64,000 bases of DNA from Henriciella mobilis (GCF_003576315.1 NZ_QWFZ01000020.1:248001-312000); one strand, 5' to 3'; positions 1 to 9,604 are shown, counted from the stretch's first letter. Notes: generated by a model from the letters alone, not told the origin. Made by a program: numbers and translations.

Positions 1-188
1 TCAAGGCCATGGCCGATGGCGACACCAACGCCACGGTCGAGCTGAGCCCGCATATGGGCGGCCCGGCCTTCGACGCAATCGAGGCGCATCTGCGCGGCGA
101 GAGCGTGGAAAAGCTGATCTCGGTGAATGGCGACCTCTTCACCCAGGAGACCGCCGCCGAGGAATACCAGAAGCGGACCGCCGGCTGA
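1..188 (+). CDS. Sugar ABC transporter periplasmic binding protein, C-terminal end (partial)
   Basis: Only the last 61 codons are present; the reading frame enters at base 3 and ends in TGA at 186-188. The tail contains the stretch VELSPHMGGPAFDAIEAHL and ends EEYQKRTAG. This is typical of the last helices of periplasmic sugar-binding proteins (Peripla_BP_4 / YtfQ type), in which a conserved G-x-A-F/D helix closes lobe two. The stop lies 4 bases before the ATG of an ATPase gene, and two permeases follow, so this is the binding protein of that importer. The substrate cannot be read from this fragment. Galactofuranose, arabinose or another pentose are possible by context. Confidence 0.8.
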   Translation, partial: KAMADGDTNATVELSPHMGGPAFDAIEAHLRGESVEKLISVNGDLFTQETAAEEYQKRTAG

Positions 189-192
189 GCCA

Positions 193-1695
193 ATGACTGC
201 TGCCACGTCGCTACTCTCCCTCCGCGGGGTCCGGAAGGAATTTCCGGGCGTCGTCGCACTGGACGATGTCGACTTCGAGGTGAGGCCCGGCGAGGTCCAC
301 GCGCTGCTCGGCGAAAACGGCGCGGGCAAGTCGACACTGATCAAGGTGCTGACAGGCGTCTATCCGCGCGATGGCGGGGAAATGTCGCTGGGCGGCGAGA
401 CGCTGTCGCCGCAATCGGTTGGCGAAGCACAGGCGGCGGGGATCAGTACGGTGTACCAGGAGGTCAATCTCCTGCCCAACCTGTCGGTCGCGCAGAACCT
501 CCTGCTCGGGCGCGAGCCGCGGCGCTTCGGCCTGACCGACTGGAAGCAGATGAATGCCAAGGCGCGCGAAACGCTGAAGCGATTCCGTCTCGACATCGAC
601 GTGACCCGCCCGCTGGGTGCGTTCTCCGTCGCCATCCAACAGCTTGTCGCGATTGCCCGAGGTGTCGACCAGCGCGCGAAAATTCTTGTCCTTGATGAGC
701 CGACGGCAAGCCTGGATGCCAGCGAAGTCGAGGTGCTATTCGACATCCTGCGCGACCTGCGGACCGCCGGGCTGGGCGTGGTCTTCGTCACCCACTTTCT
801 CGACCAGGTCTATGCGCTATCGGACCGGATAACGGTGCTGCGTAATGGCAGGAAGATCGGGACGTTCGAGACAGCCGAACTCCCTCGCCCGAAACTCGTC
901 GAGCACATGCTGGGCTATGAGCTCCAGGGCACGGCCAGCAGCCACGCAAGCCGCGGAACAGTAACAGAGGGAAACGACGCGGCGCTGGAAATGGACAGTG
1001 CCTGCGTATCGGGTTCGGTGCAGGAGATCAGCCTGGCGGCGCAATCGGGCGAGGCGATCGGTCTTGCCGGCCTGCTCGGTTCCGGGCGCACCGAAGTCTG
1101 CCGCGCACTCTTCGGTCTCGACACGCTTTCCAGTGGCCGGATTCGCCGCAATGGCCGCGATGTGCACATCACATCGCCGCGCGGCGCCATTGCAAAAGGC
1201 ATCGCGCTGTGCCCGGAGGACCGCAAGGCAAACGGCATCGTGGGCGAGCTTAGCGTGCGGGAGAATATTGCCCTCGCCTTGCAGGCCCGGCGCGGCTGGT
1301 GGCGGCCCATTCCGGCCCGTGAGAAGCGCGCCATGGCCGAGAAGGCGATTACCGATTTCAAGATTGCGACACCTGACGCCGACAAGCCCGTCCGCCTTCT
1401 CAGTGGCGGCAACCAGCAAAAGGTCATCCTCGCGCGCTGGCTCGCCATCGCGCCGGATGTGCTGCTCCTGGACGAGCCGACACGCGGCATTGATGTCGGC
1501 GCTCATGCTGAAATCCTGCGCCTCATCCACCAGCTCTGCGAGCGCGGAATGGCGTTGATTGTGACGTCTTCGGAACTGGAAGAACTCGTCGCCTTCAGCC
1601 ACCGCGTCATCGTGCTGCGCGACTTCCGCCAGATCGCAATGATCGAAGGCGAGGACATCACAGAGGACGCCGTCTTGCAGGCGATTGCCTCATGA
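193..1695 (+). CDS. Sugar ABC transporter ATP-binding protein (two ATPase domains, YtfR/RbsA type)
   Basis: 500-residue cytoplasmic ATPase that powers import of a monosaccharide. It has the tandem-domain layout of the RbsA/MglA/YtfR family. Domain one carries Walker A GENGAGKST (residues 40-48), a Walker B LVLDEPT and the switch region. Domain two has the degenerate P-loop LLGSGRTE and an intact signature SGGNQQK followed by LLLDEPTRGID. I chose ATG 193 because it lies 4 bases after the binding-protein stop; a longer in-frame start at 127 would run through the binding-protein gene. The stop overlaps the next ATG (ATGA), which indicates translational coupling. The gene order binding protein, ATPase, permease, permease matches ytfQ-ytfR-ytfT-yjfF. 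Family assignment is firm, substrate is not. Confidence 0.93.
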   Translation: MTAATSLLSLRGVRKEFPGVVALDDVDFEVRPGEVHALLGENGAGKSTLIKVLTGVYPRDGGEMSLGGETLSPQSVGEAQAAGISTVYQEVNLLPNLSVAQNLLLGREPRRFGLTDWKQMNAKARETLKRFRLDIDVTRPLGAFSVAIQQLVAIARGVDQRAKILVLDEPTASLDASEVEVLFDILRDLRTAGLGVVFVTHFLDQVYALSDRITVLRNGRKIGTFETAELPRPKLVEHMLGYELQGTASSHASRGTVTEGNDAALEMDSACVSGSVQEISLAAQSGEAIGLAGLLGSGRTEVCRALFGLDTLSSGRIRRNGRDVHITSPRGAIAKGIALCPEDRKANGIVGELSVRENIALALQARRGWWRPIPAREKRAMAEKAITDFKIATPDADKPVRLLSGGNQQKVILARWLAIAPDVLLLDEPTRGIDVGAHAEILRLIHQLCERGMALIVTSSELEELVAFSHRVIVLRDFRQIAMIEGEDITEDAVLQAIAS

Positions 1696-2705
1696 CCGGG
1701 CCGAAGTCGATCATTTCCACACTGCAGCGCCACGGCGCGCTCTGGCCGCTGGTCGCGCTCGGCCTCATCTGGCTGGTCATCATCATCGTCAATCCGGGCT
1801 TCTTTGCTTTCACCATTCAGGACGGGCGAGTGTTCGGCGGCGTCATCGATATCTTCAATCGCGGCGCACCGGTCGCCCTGATCGCCATCGGCATGTCGCT
1901 CGTCATTGCTACTGGCGGAATCGACTTGTCGGTCGGAGCCGTGATGGCGATTGCGGGCGCCGTCGCGGCCAATCTCATTGTCGGGACGGACCTGCCCGCG
2001 CCGCTGATCATCCTCGCCGGCCTCGGCGCAGGCCTTGCCGCCGGGCTGTTGAACGGCACGCTCGTCGCGGGGTTTGGAATCCAGCCGATTGTCGCGACCC
2101 TCATCCTGCTCGTCGCCGGGCGCGGCGTCGCGCAGCTCCTGAACGATGGCCAGATCATCACCTTCCAGAACGAGGCCTTCGCCTTTGTCGGGGTCGGCAC
2201 ACTGCTCGGCCTGCCCATGCCAGTCTGGCTGGTCCTGTTCGTTCTCGCTGCGATGCTGTTGATCACCCGCCGGACAGCGCTCGGCCTGTTCGTTGAGGCG
2301 GTTGGCGCAAATGCCTCGGCGAGCCACTATGCCGGCGTTCCCGTGCGCGCCATCAAGCTGACTGTCTACGCGATTGCCGGCCTCTGCGCGGCGCTCGCAG
2401 GCCTCGTCGCAACCGCCGACATCCAGGGCGCCGATGCGAACAATGTCGGCCTCTGGATCGAGCTCGACGCCATCCTCGCCGTCGTCATCGGCGGCACCAG
2501 CCTGATGGGCGGGCGGTATTCGCTCGTGCTCGCTGTTGTTGGCGCGCTTATCATCCAGTCGCTCAATACCGCCGTCGTGTTGTCGGGCATTCCGCCGAAG
2601 TTCAACCTGGTGATCAAGTCGGCCGTGATTGTCGCCGTTCTGATGCTGCAGTCGCCGGTCGCGCAGGCCCAACTTGCCTCGCTGCGCAGGAGGTTCACCG
2701 CATGA
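1692..2705 (+). CDS. Sugar ABC transporter permease 1 (YtfT-like)
   Basis: 337-residue inner-membrane permease of the BPD_transp_2 family with about nine to ten hydrophobic segments. It contains the family signature around IATGGIDLSVGAVMAIAG (about residues 73-90) and a second GGTSLMGGRYS motif near residue 270 that contacts the ATPase. It overlaps the ATPase gene by 4 bases and the second permease by 4 bases, so the three are translated as one unit. Two non-identical permeases form the heterodimeric pore, as in the YtfT/YjfF pair. Nothing in the sequence fixes the substrate. Confidence 0.92.
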   Translation: MTGPKSIISTLQRHGALWPLVALGLIWLVIIIVNPGFFAFTIQDGRVFGGVIDIFNRGAPVALIAIGMSLVIATGGIDLSVGAVMAIAGAVAANLIVGTDLPAPLIILAGLGAGLAAGLLNGTLVAGFGIQPIVATLILLVAGRGVAQLLNDGQIITFQNEAFAFVGVGTLLGLPMPVWLVLFVLAAMLLITRRTALGLFVEAVGANASASHYAGVPVRAIKLTVYAIAGLCAALAGLVATADIQGADANNVGLWIELDAILAVVIGGTSLMGGRYSLVLAVVGALIIQSLNTAVVLSGIPPKFNLVIKSAVIVAVLMLQSPVAQAQLASLRRRFTA

Positions 2706-3673
2706 TCCCGGCCCGCCACGCGCCCGTCCTCGTCACCGCAGGTCTCTTCGCAGCGCTCTTCATCCTCGGCGCGCTGCAGTATGACGGCTTCGGTACGCTG
2801 CGTGTCTTCCTCAACCTGTTCACCGACAATGCCTTTCTCGCGGTGACCGCCATCGGCATGACCTTCGTCATCCTGTCCGGCGGCATCGACCTGTCGGTTG
2901 GGGCGGTCATCGCCTTCACCGGCGTGCTGACCGCCGTCCTCATACAGGCGGGCTGGCCGCTATGGCTGGTATTTCCGCTCGTGCTGGTCATCGGCGGGAC
3001 GTTCGGCGCCGGCATGGGATGCCTGATCCACTTTTACAGGCTACAACCCTTCATCGTGACGCTTGCCGGCATGTTCCTGATGCGGGGGCTCGCCGTCGTG
3101 GTCAGCGAACGCTCCGTGCCCATCGAGCATTCTGTCTATGACGCGGTAAACGCGGCGGGCGTCATGCTGCCGGGCCGCGCCTTCATAAGCGCTCAGGCGA
3201 TCATGCTCGTCATCGTGCTCGCCGGCGCTCTCATCCTTGCCCACTACAGGCGATTTGGAACCTATGTCTACGCCATGGGCGGCAATGCGGAATCGGCCCG
3301 CCTGATGGCTGTGCCTGTCGCGCGCACCACGATCGGCATCTATGCCCTCAGTTCCTTCCTCGCCGCTCTCGCCGGGATCATGTTTTCCTTCTACACCTCA
3401 TCGGGCTACGCCCTCGCCGCTGTCGGTCTCGAGCTGGATGCGATTGCCGCAGTGGTCATCGGCGGCACGCTGCTCACCGGGGGCTATGGCTATGTGATCG
3501 GCACGCTTGTCGGCGTGATGCTGATGGGTCTTGTGCAGACCTACATCGCCTTCAACGGCTCGCTGAACAGCTGGTGGACCAAGATCGTCATCGGCGTCCT
3601 GGTGCTCATATTTGTCTGTCTCCAGAGGATCCGGATACCCACCAGGGCTGCGACAGGGTCCGCCCGCGAATGA
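2702..3673 (+). CDS. Sugar ABC transporter permease 2 (YjfF-like)
   Basis: 323-residue inner-membrane permease, the partner of the preceding gene, overlapping it by ATGA. It shows the same two family motifs: ILSGGIDLSVGAVIAFTG near residues 58-75 and VVIGGTLLTGGYGYVIG near residue 250. Length and topology fit YjfF-type permeases. It is the last gene of the ABC operon. Only 7 bases separate its stop from the stop of the converging lactonase gene, so the two transcripts must end within or beyond each other. Confidence 0.92.
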   Translation: MIPARHAPVLVTAGLFAALFILGALQYDGFGTLRVFLNLFTDNAFLAVTAIGMTFVILSGGIDLSVGAVIAFTGVLTAVLIQAGWPLWLVFPLVLVIGGTFGAGMGCLIHFYRLQPFIVTLAGMFLMRGLAVVVSERSVPIEHSVYDAVNAAGVMLPGRAFISAQAIMLVIVLAGALILAHYRRFGTYVYAMGGNAESARLMAVPVARTTIGIYALSSFLAALAGIMFSFYTSSGYALAAVGLELDAIAAVVIGGTLLTGGYGYVIGTLVGVMLMGLVQTYIAFNGSLNSWWTKIVIGVLVLIFVCLQRIRIPTRAATGSARE

Positions 3674-3680
3674 CGGTCTG

Positions 3681-4550
3681 CTACACCCGATAGCGATATC
3701 CAGGAAGTCCGCGCGCATTCGTTCGCAGCACGAACAGGCCACCAGATTTCGGAAGCGCGCTCAGGCTTTGCCCATCAAGCCCCTCCCGTGCGGACGTCAC
3801 GAAGACAAGGTTCATGTCTGGACCGCCAAAGGCGGGACAAGTCGGTTGCGGCGCAGGCAAGTCAATCGCACTGAGCGCGTCGCCATCCGGCGAGAAGACG
3901 GCAAGCCTGCCACCGCCCCACAGCGCAGACCAGTAACGCCCTTCGCTGTCGACCGTTGCGCCATCCGGCGCCCCCTGCTGCGGCTTCGCGAAGACAGATG
4001 ATGCGCCTTTTTCATCGCGCCGGCGGATGACGCCTTCCATCGTATCGGCATAATACATTGCATCGCCGGATGGAGACCAGGCCAGGCCATTCGGTATGCC
4101 CAGTCCCGGTATCTCCAGCCTGACGCCAGACGCCCCGGCCAGCCGGTAAAAGCCTGTCTCGCAGGGCGTTTCACCGCCCCCTTCATGCATGGATCCTGCC
4201 CAGAAACTCCCGTCCGGACCAACCTTTCCATCATTCAGCCGCACATTGTGAGCCTCAAGTTCGGGCGGCCGCGCAAGCCAGTCGATCTTGCCGGTTTCCG
4301 GCTCGAAAAGCGCAAACCCGCTCTCGAAGGCGCAGACAAACCGGCTGTCATCGCCTTCAACGAGGCCAAAGGATCCCAGGCGCTCAGGTAGGCCAAAAGA
4401 CTGTACCGAGCCCACCGGCCAGGTCAGGCGAAACATCCGGCTTTCCTGAATATCGGTCCACCAGACCGTCTGGTCGCTCGCCCGCCAGACAACACCCTCG
4501 CCCAACGTATTGGCGACATCGATGATGTCGATCAGCTCAACTTCGATCAT
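3681..4550 (-). CDS. SMP-30/gluconolactonase family sugar lactonase, cytosolic
   Basis: 289-residue six-bladed propeller lactonase that would open an aldonolactone (xylono-, arabino- or gluconolactone) to the acid. Family metal ligands can be picked out: E18 in LGEGVVW, N106 in RLNDGKVGPDG, N154 in IPNGLAWSP and D196 in PDGATVD. There is no signal peptide, so it should act in the cytoplasm, unlike the second lactonase at 16499-17515. It lies 2 bases downstream of the GH67 gene and is probably co-translated with it. Caulobacter XylC is of this family. The nearby ABC transporter could mean an L-arabinose or galactose role instead; I cannot decide. Confidence 0.88.
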   Translation of the reverse strand: MIEVELIDIIDVANTLGEGVVWRASDQTVWWTDIQESRMFRLTWPVGSVQSFGLPERLGSFGLVEGDDSRFVCAFESGFALFEPETGKIDWLARPPELEAHNVRLNDGKVGPDGSFWAGSMHEGGGETPCETGFYRLAGASGVRLEIPGLGIPNGLAWSPSGDAMYYADTMEGVIRRRDEKGASSVFAKPQQGAPDGATVDSEGRYWSALWGGGRLAVFSPDGDALSAIDLPAPQPTCPAFGGPDMNLVFVTSAREGLDGQSLSALPKSGGLFVLRTNARGLPGYRYRV

Positions 4551-4552
4551 GC

Positions 4553-6703
4553 CTATTCGCCTTGGCCCGGCGCATTGGGGAATTCGAGTGCCTTGTAGTA
4601 TCCCAGGTCGTGCGCGGGCGGTTCCGTCCCTGCAGGCAAATCAAGTCCGTTGACGCTCATCCAGTAAGCCAGTGAAGCGTCCCGCCACCAGCGGGCCTCC
4701 TTTGACTGAATGTCGAGATAGGCCGAAACCTCCCGAAACCGCTCGCGATCAATGGCGCCCTCGAGAGACTGCCAGTGCACCTTCAGCTCGCCCACCTGGG
4801 ACACGCCACGATCATAGTGATCGACCAGCGCCTCCCAGAGCGTGCGCCCGGATTTCATCTCATGGTCCCATGGCACGCGGTGGAACCAGAGGAGCAGTTC
4901 CTCAGGGGTCGTGGCGATATCGGACCAATTCTCCCGCAACGGTTCGGCATACTGCGCGATGGCATTGGAGCCCGTCTGCGTCCGGTCGAACCCGATCGCT
5001 TCCTTTGTGGCGCGGTGATAGTAATAGGGCGTCCAGTCCGCCCGGCCGAGATCGTCCACCCAGGGTGCCGGCCCATAATGGTGCCCTGTGCCCATGAGAT
5101 GGGTGAGCCCGAGCGGTGTCATGTAGTTCACCACCGCCTCGCGCGACGCCATCATCATGTCCACGATCACGTCACGCGCCTCGGGCCCCGTACTGAAGGT
5201 CAATGCCGCCCAGTCCCGCGCAATTCTTTCTGCCGACGCCTCCGGATCCCAGGCCAGACGGCCGAAAGCGTACCAATTGGCCTGATCGAAATGCGAACCG
5301 GTCCAGTTCCGGTCACTGCCAATATTCGAAACGCCAGCGATGGCGGTCAGCGGTTCGCCCGTCAGCGCTCCATCGACGACTTTCGCGACCGTCGATCCCT
5401 GACCGTAAGCGTAGGTGTCTGCCGACAGCACCTCCTCCCAAAGCGTGCCGAGATAGGCGAGATGCGTCGAGAAGCCGAGATACTCCTTGGTGACCTGAAG
5501 CTCGAGCGCCAGCGGTGTGACTTCCATTGCGCCAAAAAGCGGATGGAAGGGCTCGCGTGGCTGGAAGTCGAGCGGTCCATTCTTCACCTGGACGATGACA
5601 TTATCGCGGAAGGCCCCGTCCAAGGGTTTGAATTCCGTATAGGCCTGCTTGACCCGGTCCTCCGGCTCCTCGGCCGAATAGACGAAGGCGCGCCACATCA
5701 CGACGCCGCCATGGGGCTCAAGCGCGTCGGCCAGCATGTTGGCGCCCTCGGCATGGCTGCGGCCATAGTCCTGCGGGCCGGGCTGGCCTTCCGAGTTCGC
5801 CTTGACGAGAAAGCCGCCGAAGTCGGGAATGCGGGCATAGATCTCGTCCGCCTTGGCCTGCCACCATTCCTGCACATCTTCGTTGACCGGGTCCGCCGTC
5901 GGCAGCCCGCCCAGCTCCATGGGCGCTGAGAAACGCGCGGTGAGATACACCTTGATCCCATAGGGCCGGAATACATCGGCCAGCGCCGCGACTTTCTCCA
6001 GGTATGGCGGCGTCAGCACGGTCGCGTCGGCATTCACATTGGTCAGGGACACACCATTGATCCCGATCGACGCATTGGCGCGGGCATAGTCCTCATAGCG
6101 CCGGTCGAGAAAATCCGGCAGGAGGTGCCAGTTCCAGATCGATTGGCCCGCATAGCCGCGCTCGACATGACGGTCGAGATCATCCCAATGGTTCAACAGC
6201 CGGAGGTCGACAGAGGGCGCCTCCTCAACGGAGAGGCCGCGCACATCTTCACCGCGCGAGGTCCGCATCAGAAGATCGAAAACGCCATACATCAGGCCGG
6301 CGTCCGACTGGCCCGCAATCAGCACGGCATCACCGTCACCTGTGGCCAGGGTGCTGATGGTGTAGCCATCCCGCCCCAGACCCGAGACGTCCGGGCGATC
6401 GGTTTGCGCAAGGCCATCGGTGCAGGCTGCACTTGCCAGGACAAGCGACCCCCGGCCAGGCGCTTCGCCGCGCGGCAGCTTGTTTCCGGTCAGGGACTCG
6501 AATGCGATATCCAGCTCATCCAGCGATTTCCGGATGGTGGGAGACGGATCATCGCAGCCCGTGACAATGTTCGAAGGCGTATAGGCAACACCGCTCGCAG
6601 GGGCCGTGTATCGCAGCCAGAGCCGGTATCCATCTTCCGCCTGCGCCAGCGGGACGATCAGTACCGTCGCCAGCGCAGCAAGGGCCATAGCTCTGAAGCG
6701 CAT
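4553..6703 (-). CDS. GH67 alpha-glucuronidase
   Basis: 716-residue exported enzyme that removes 4-O-methyl-glucuronic acid from the non-reducing end of glucuronoxylan oligosaccharides. Residues 1-22 are a signal peptide ending LAQA. The catalytic set matches the family: E305 in NSEGQPGP as acid, D379 in NGPLDFQPREP and E407 in VTKEYLG as the base pair. The spacing of 74 and 28 residues agrees closely with the E292/D365/E393 set known from the Cellvibrio enzyme. The gene leads a two-gene unit with the cytosolic lactonase. A LacI-type operator lies about 75 bases upstream, shared with the divergent GH3 gene. Assignment is secure. Confidence 0.95.
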   Translation of the reverse strand: MRFRAMALAALATVLIVPLAQAEDGYRLWLRYTAPASGVAYTPSNIVTGCDDPSPTIRKSLDELDIAFESLTGNKLPRGEAPGRGSLVLASAACTDGLAQTDRPDVSGLGRDGYTISTLATGDGDAVLIAGQSDAGLMYGVFDLLMRTSRGEDVRGLSVEEAPSVDLRLLNHWDDLDRHVERGYAGQSIWNWHLLPDFLDRRYEDYARANASIGINGVSLTNVNADATVLTPPYLEKVAALADVFRPYGIKVYLTARFSAPMELGGLPTADPVNEDVQEWWQAKADEIYARIPDFGGFLVKANSEGQPGPQDYGRSHAEGANMLADALEPHGGVVMWRAFVYSAEEPEDRVKQAYTEFKPLDGAFRDNVIVQVKNGPLDFQPREPFHPLFGAMEVTPLALELQVTKEYLGFSTHLAYLGTLWEEVLSADTYAYGQGSTVAKVVDGALTGEPLTAIAGVSNIGSDRNWTGSHFDQANWYAFGRLAWDPEASAERIARDWAALTFSTGPEARDVIVDMMMASREAVVNYMTPLGLTHLMGTGHHYGPAPWVDDLGRADWTPYYYHRATKEAIGFDRTQTGSNAIAQYAEPLRENWSDIATTPEELLLWFHRVPWDHEMKSGRTLWEALVDHYDRGVSQVGELKVHWQSLEGAIDRERFREVSAYLDIQSKEARWWRDASLAYWMSVNGLDLPAGTEPPAHDLGYYKALEFPNAPGQGE

Positions 6704-6775
6704 CGCATTCCTCCCATTGTCATTTTTTATCTCCGGAATGGCCGGAATCGGCGGGTTGCGGGTTGTCGCCGGTAG

Positions 6776-6796
6776 AAATGTTAGCGTACAACATTT
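6776..6796. promoter_or_regulatory. LacI-family (XylR-like) operator, GH67 / GH3 divergent promoter
   Basis: The sequence AAATGTTAGCGTACAACATTT is an inverted repeat with perfect 7-base arms (AAATGTT / AACATTT) around a 7-base centre. Other copies in the window have a 6-base centre (TGTT-AGCGCT-AACA). It lies between two divergent xylan genes, 73 bases before the GH67 ATG and 82 bases before the GH3 ATG. Binding by the LacI regulator at 35999-37030 is inferred from the repeated motif. Confidence 0.72.
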
Positions 6797-6877
6797 TCAG
6801 CAACAAGCACGCGCAAAATCCATGCGCCCACCGCGGGCTCCCTACGCCCCAACTCGTCCTCGGGAGGATAGAACTCA

Positions 6878-9604
6878 ATGAAAAACGCATTTTCCAGAAG
6901 CAGCTGGCTGGCCACAACATGCGCCATCGCGATGCTGACGGCCTGTAACGCCAATGACGCGACAACGGCCGGACAAACCGGGGCAGCGCCAGCGGCGCAG
7001 GACACACAGGCCGCTGAGGCGCCCGCCGTTCTGCCTTACATGAACCCGGACCTGTCACCGGAAGAGCGCGCGAAAGATCTCGTCTCGCGCATGACGCTGG
7101 AAGAAAAAGCGTCCCAGATGTACGACAAGGCCGCCGCCATTCCGCGCCTTGGCATCCATGAATACAACTGGTGGAACGAAGCGCTGCACGGTGTGGCCCG
7201 CGCCGGTCATGCTACGGTCTTCCCGCAGGCCATCGGCCTTGCCGCAACCTGGGACGAGGACCTGATGCTTGAGGTGGCGACGACCATCTCCGACGAAGGC
7301 CGCGCGAAGCATCATTATTACGCCGCCGAAGACGTCTACGCCATGTATGGCGGCCTCACCTTCTGGTCGCCCAATATCAACATTTTCCGCGATCCCCGCT
7401 GGGGCCGCGGCCAGGAAACCTATGGCGAGGACCCGTTCCTGACGGGCCGCATGGCCGTCAATTTCGTCAATGGCATCCAGGGCGATGACGACAAGTATCT
7501 GAAGGCCGTGGCGACCGTGAAACACTATGCCGTTCACTCCGGCCCGGAACCGTCCCGCCACCGGGACGACTATGTCGCGACCGATGCCGACCTCTGGGAG
7601 ACCTATCTGCCGGCCTTCAAGATGGCGATGGATGAAGCTGACGTGGAATCGGTCATGTGCGCCTACAATGCCGTCTGGGGCGCCCCGGCCTGTGCATCCG
7701 AACGCCTGATGGTCGATCTCCTGCGCGGCGATCTCGGCTTTGATGGCTATGTCGTGTCGGACTGCGGCGCAATCGGCGACTTCTACTATGATGAGGAGAA
7801 AGTCGCAGCGGGCGAAGCGCCCTATGTCGCGCATGATTATGTCGACACGCGCGCCGAAGCAGCCGCCGTTGCCGTGAAGATGGGCACCGACCTCAATTGC
7901 GGTGACGGTGAAGGCAACAAGATGGACGCCCTGCCGGAAGCCGTGGCGCAGGGACTGATCGATGAAGAGACGATCGATCAATCGGTCATCCGTCTGTACA
8001 CAGCGCTCTTCCGCCTGGGCATGTATGACGACCCATCCCTCGTTCCGTATGCAGATACTTCGATTGATATCGTCGCAAGCGATGAGAACATCGCGCTGTC
8101 GGAAGAGACAGCGCGCAAATCCCTCGTCCTGCTGAAGAATGACGGCATCTTGCCGCTCGCGGACGATACGAAAGTCGCCGTGATCGGGCCGAATGCCGAC
8201 AATTGGTGGACGCTGGTCGCCAACTATTATGGCCGCCCCACCCAGCCGGTCACGGCGCTGGAAGGGATAAAGGCCAAGGTCGGCGAGGAAAATGTCACCT
8301 ATGCGCTCGGCTCTACCATCGCTGGCGACATCTACTCCGACTACAAGCCGGTGCCGGCGAATGTGCTCTTCCATGAAGACGAGAGCGGCGAGCTCGTTTC
8401 CGGCGTTCAGGCTGCCTATTACGAGGACAAGTTCATCTCCGGCGAGCCATTGCTCGAACAGGTCGAGGACAACATCGACTTCTACTGGGAGCGCACGCCC
8501 GGGACGAACGGCCTCAACGATGAGTTCGGCGCCATCTGGCAAGGCGTAATCGTCCCTGAAGAAGATGGCGTCTACCGCTTCCAGCCGTCTCGCTGGTCAA
8601 AGGTCGAAATCGATGGCCGCGAAGTCGGCGAAACCGATGATGTCGAAATGAAAGCAGGTGAGCGCTATCCGTTCACGATGACGCTGAATTTCGATAGCGG
8701 CTGGCCGCGCGACCAACTCGACAAATACGCCTATCTCAACTGGACAAACGTCTCGCGTGACCTGGAGGCCGAAGCCCTCGCCGCTACCGAGGACGCTGAT
8801 GTCATCCTGTATTTCGGCGGCATCGACGCCAATCTTGAAGGCGAGGAAATGGGGGTCGAGCTCGACGGCTTCCTTGGCGGGGACCGCACGCATCTGAAGC
8901 TGCCCGCGCCGCAGGAAGCGCTCGTCAAGAAGCTTCACGCAACGGGCAAACCGGTCGTGATGGTCAACTTCTCGGGCAGTGCGATGGCGCTCAACTGGGA
9001 AGATGAAAACCTGCCCGCCATCGTGCAGGCCTTCTATCCCGGTGAAAAGGCCGGCGAGGCGATCGCCGACCTGCTCTGGGGCGAATACAGCCCATCCGGG
9101 CGCCTGCCGGTGACCTTCTACAAGTCCGTCGAAGACCTTCCGGATTTCCTCGACTATTCGATGGAAAACAGGACCTACAAGTATTTCGAGGGCGAGCCGC
9201 TCTACCCGTTCGGGCATGGGCTGAGCTATACCGCGTTCAGCTATTCCGATGTCGGCGTCGCGGGCGATTACGTGCCGAGCGAAGACCTTACCGTCAGCGT
9301 CGACGTGACCAATTCCGGTGACATGGCCGGCCGGGAAGTCGTGCAGGTCTACCTCACTCGCACCGACCGCCCGAACCGGTCGGTGCCGAAGGTCGAACTC
9401 GTCGGATTTGACGTTGTCGATCTCCAGCCCGGTGAAACCGCGAGTGTTGAAGTGACGGTCCCGGCAAGCCAGGTCGGCTATCATGACGAGAACGGCAATC
9501 TCACCTTCCCGGAGGCAGGAAGCTTCACAGTCTCCGCAGGCGGTGGCCAGCCGGGCTTTGCCGAAAATGTCTCATCGGTCGAGGTCGCGGTTGCCGGCGA
9601 CTAG
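6878..9604 (+). CDS. GH3 beta-xylosidase/glucosidase lipoprotein with PA14 insert
   Basis: 908-residue glycoside hydrolase family 3 enzyme that releases terminal beta-linked sugar, here probably xylose from xylo-oligosaccharides. A lipobox LTAC puts the lipidated cysteine at residue 23. The first GH3 domain contains DPRWGRGQETYGEDP (residues 172-186) and KHYAVHS. The nucleophile is D295 in VVSDCGAIGD. A PA14-like insert (about residues 505-625, starting GVQAAYYED) interrupts the second alpha/beta domain. An FnIII-like domain ends the protein. This layout is common among GH3 xylosidases and glucosidases. Start chosen at the ATG preceded by GGGAGGATAGAACTCA. It is monocistronic, ending at a strong terminator. 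Confidence 0.93.
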   Translation: MKNAFSRSSWLATTCAIAMLTACNANDATTAGQTGAAPAAQDTQAAEAPAVLPYMNPDLSPEERAKDLVSRMTLEEKASQMYDKAAAIPRLGIHEYNWWNEALHGVARAGHATVFPQAIGLAATWDEDLMLEVATTISDEGRAKHHYYAAEDVYAMYGGLTFWSPNINIFRDPRWGRGQETYGEDPFLTGRMAVNFVNGIQGDDDKYLKAVATVKHYAVHSGPEPSRHRDDYVATDADLWETYLPAFKMAMDEADVESVMCAYNAVWGAPACASERLMVDLLRGDLGFDGYVVSDCGAIGDFYYDEEKVAAGEAPYVAHDYVDTRAEAAAVAVKMGTDLNCGDGEGNKMDALPEAVAQGLIDEETIDQSVIRLYTALFRLGMYDDPSLVPYADTSIDIVASDENIALSEETARKSLVLLKNDGILPLADDTKVAVIGPNADNWWTLVANYYGRPTQPVTALEGIKAKVGEENVTYALGSTIAGDIYSDYKPVPANVLFHEDESGELVSGVQAAYYEDKFISGEPLLEQVEDNIDFYWERTPGTNGLNDEFGAIWQGVIVPEEDGVYRFQPSRWSKVEIDGREVGETDDVEMKAGERYPFTMTLNFDSGWPRDQLDKYAYLNWTNVSRDLEAEALAATEDADVILYFGGIDANLEGEEMGVELDGFLGGDRTHLKLPAPQEALVKKLHATGKPVVMVNFSGSAMALNWEDENLPAIVQAFYPGEKAGEAIADLLWGEYSPSGRLPVTFYKSVEDLPDFLDYSMENRTYKYFEGEPLYPFGHGLSYTAFSYSDVGVAGDYVPSEDLTVSVDVTNSGDMAGREVVQVYLTRTDRPNRSVPKVELVGFDVVDLQPGETASVEVTVPASQVGYHDENGNLTFPEAGSFTVSAGGGQPGFAENVSSVEVAVAGD

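Noticed and set aside
3612-4001. Short plus-strand frame across the ABC permease / lactonase junction
   Set aside because: It overlaps the ends of two well-supported genes and has no ribosome site or motif.
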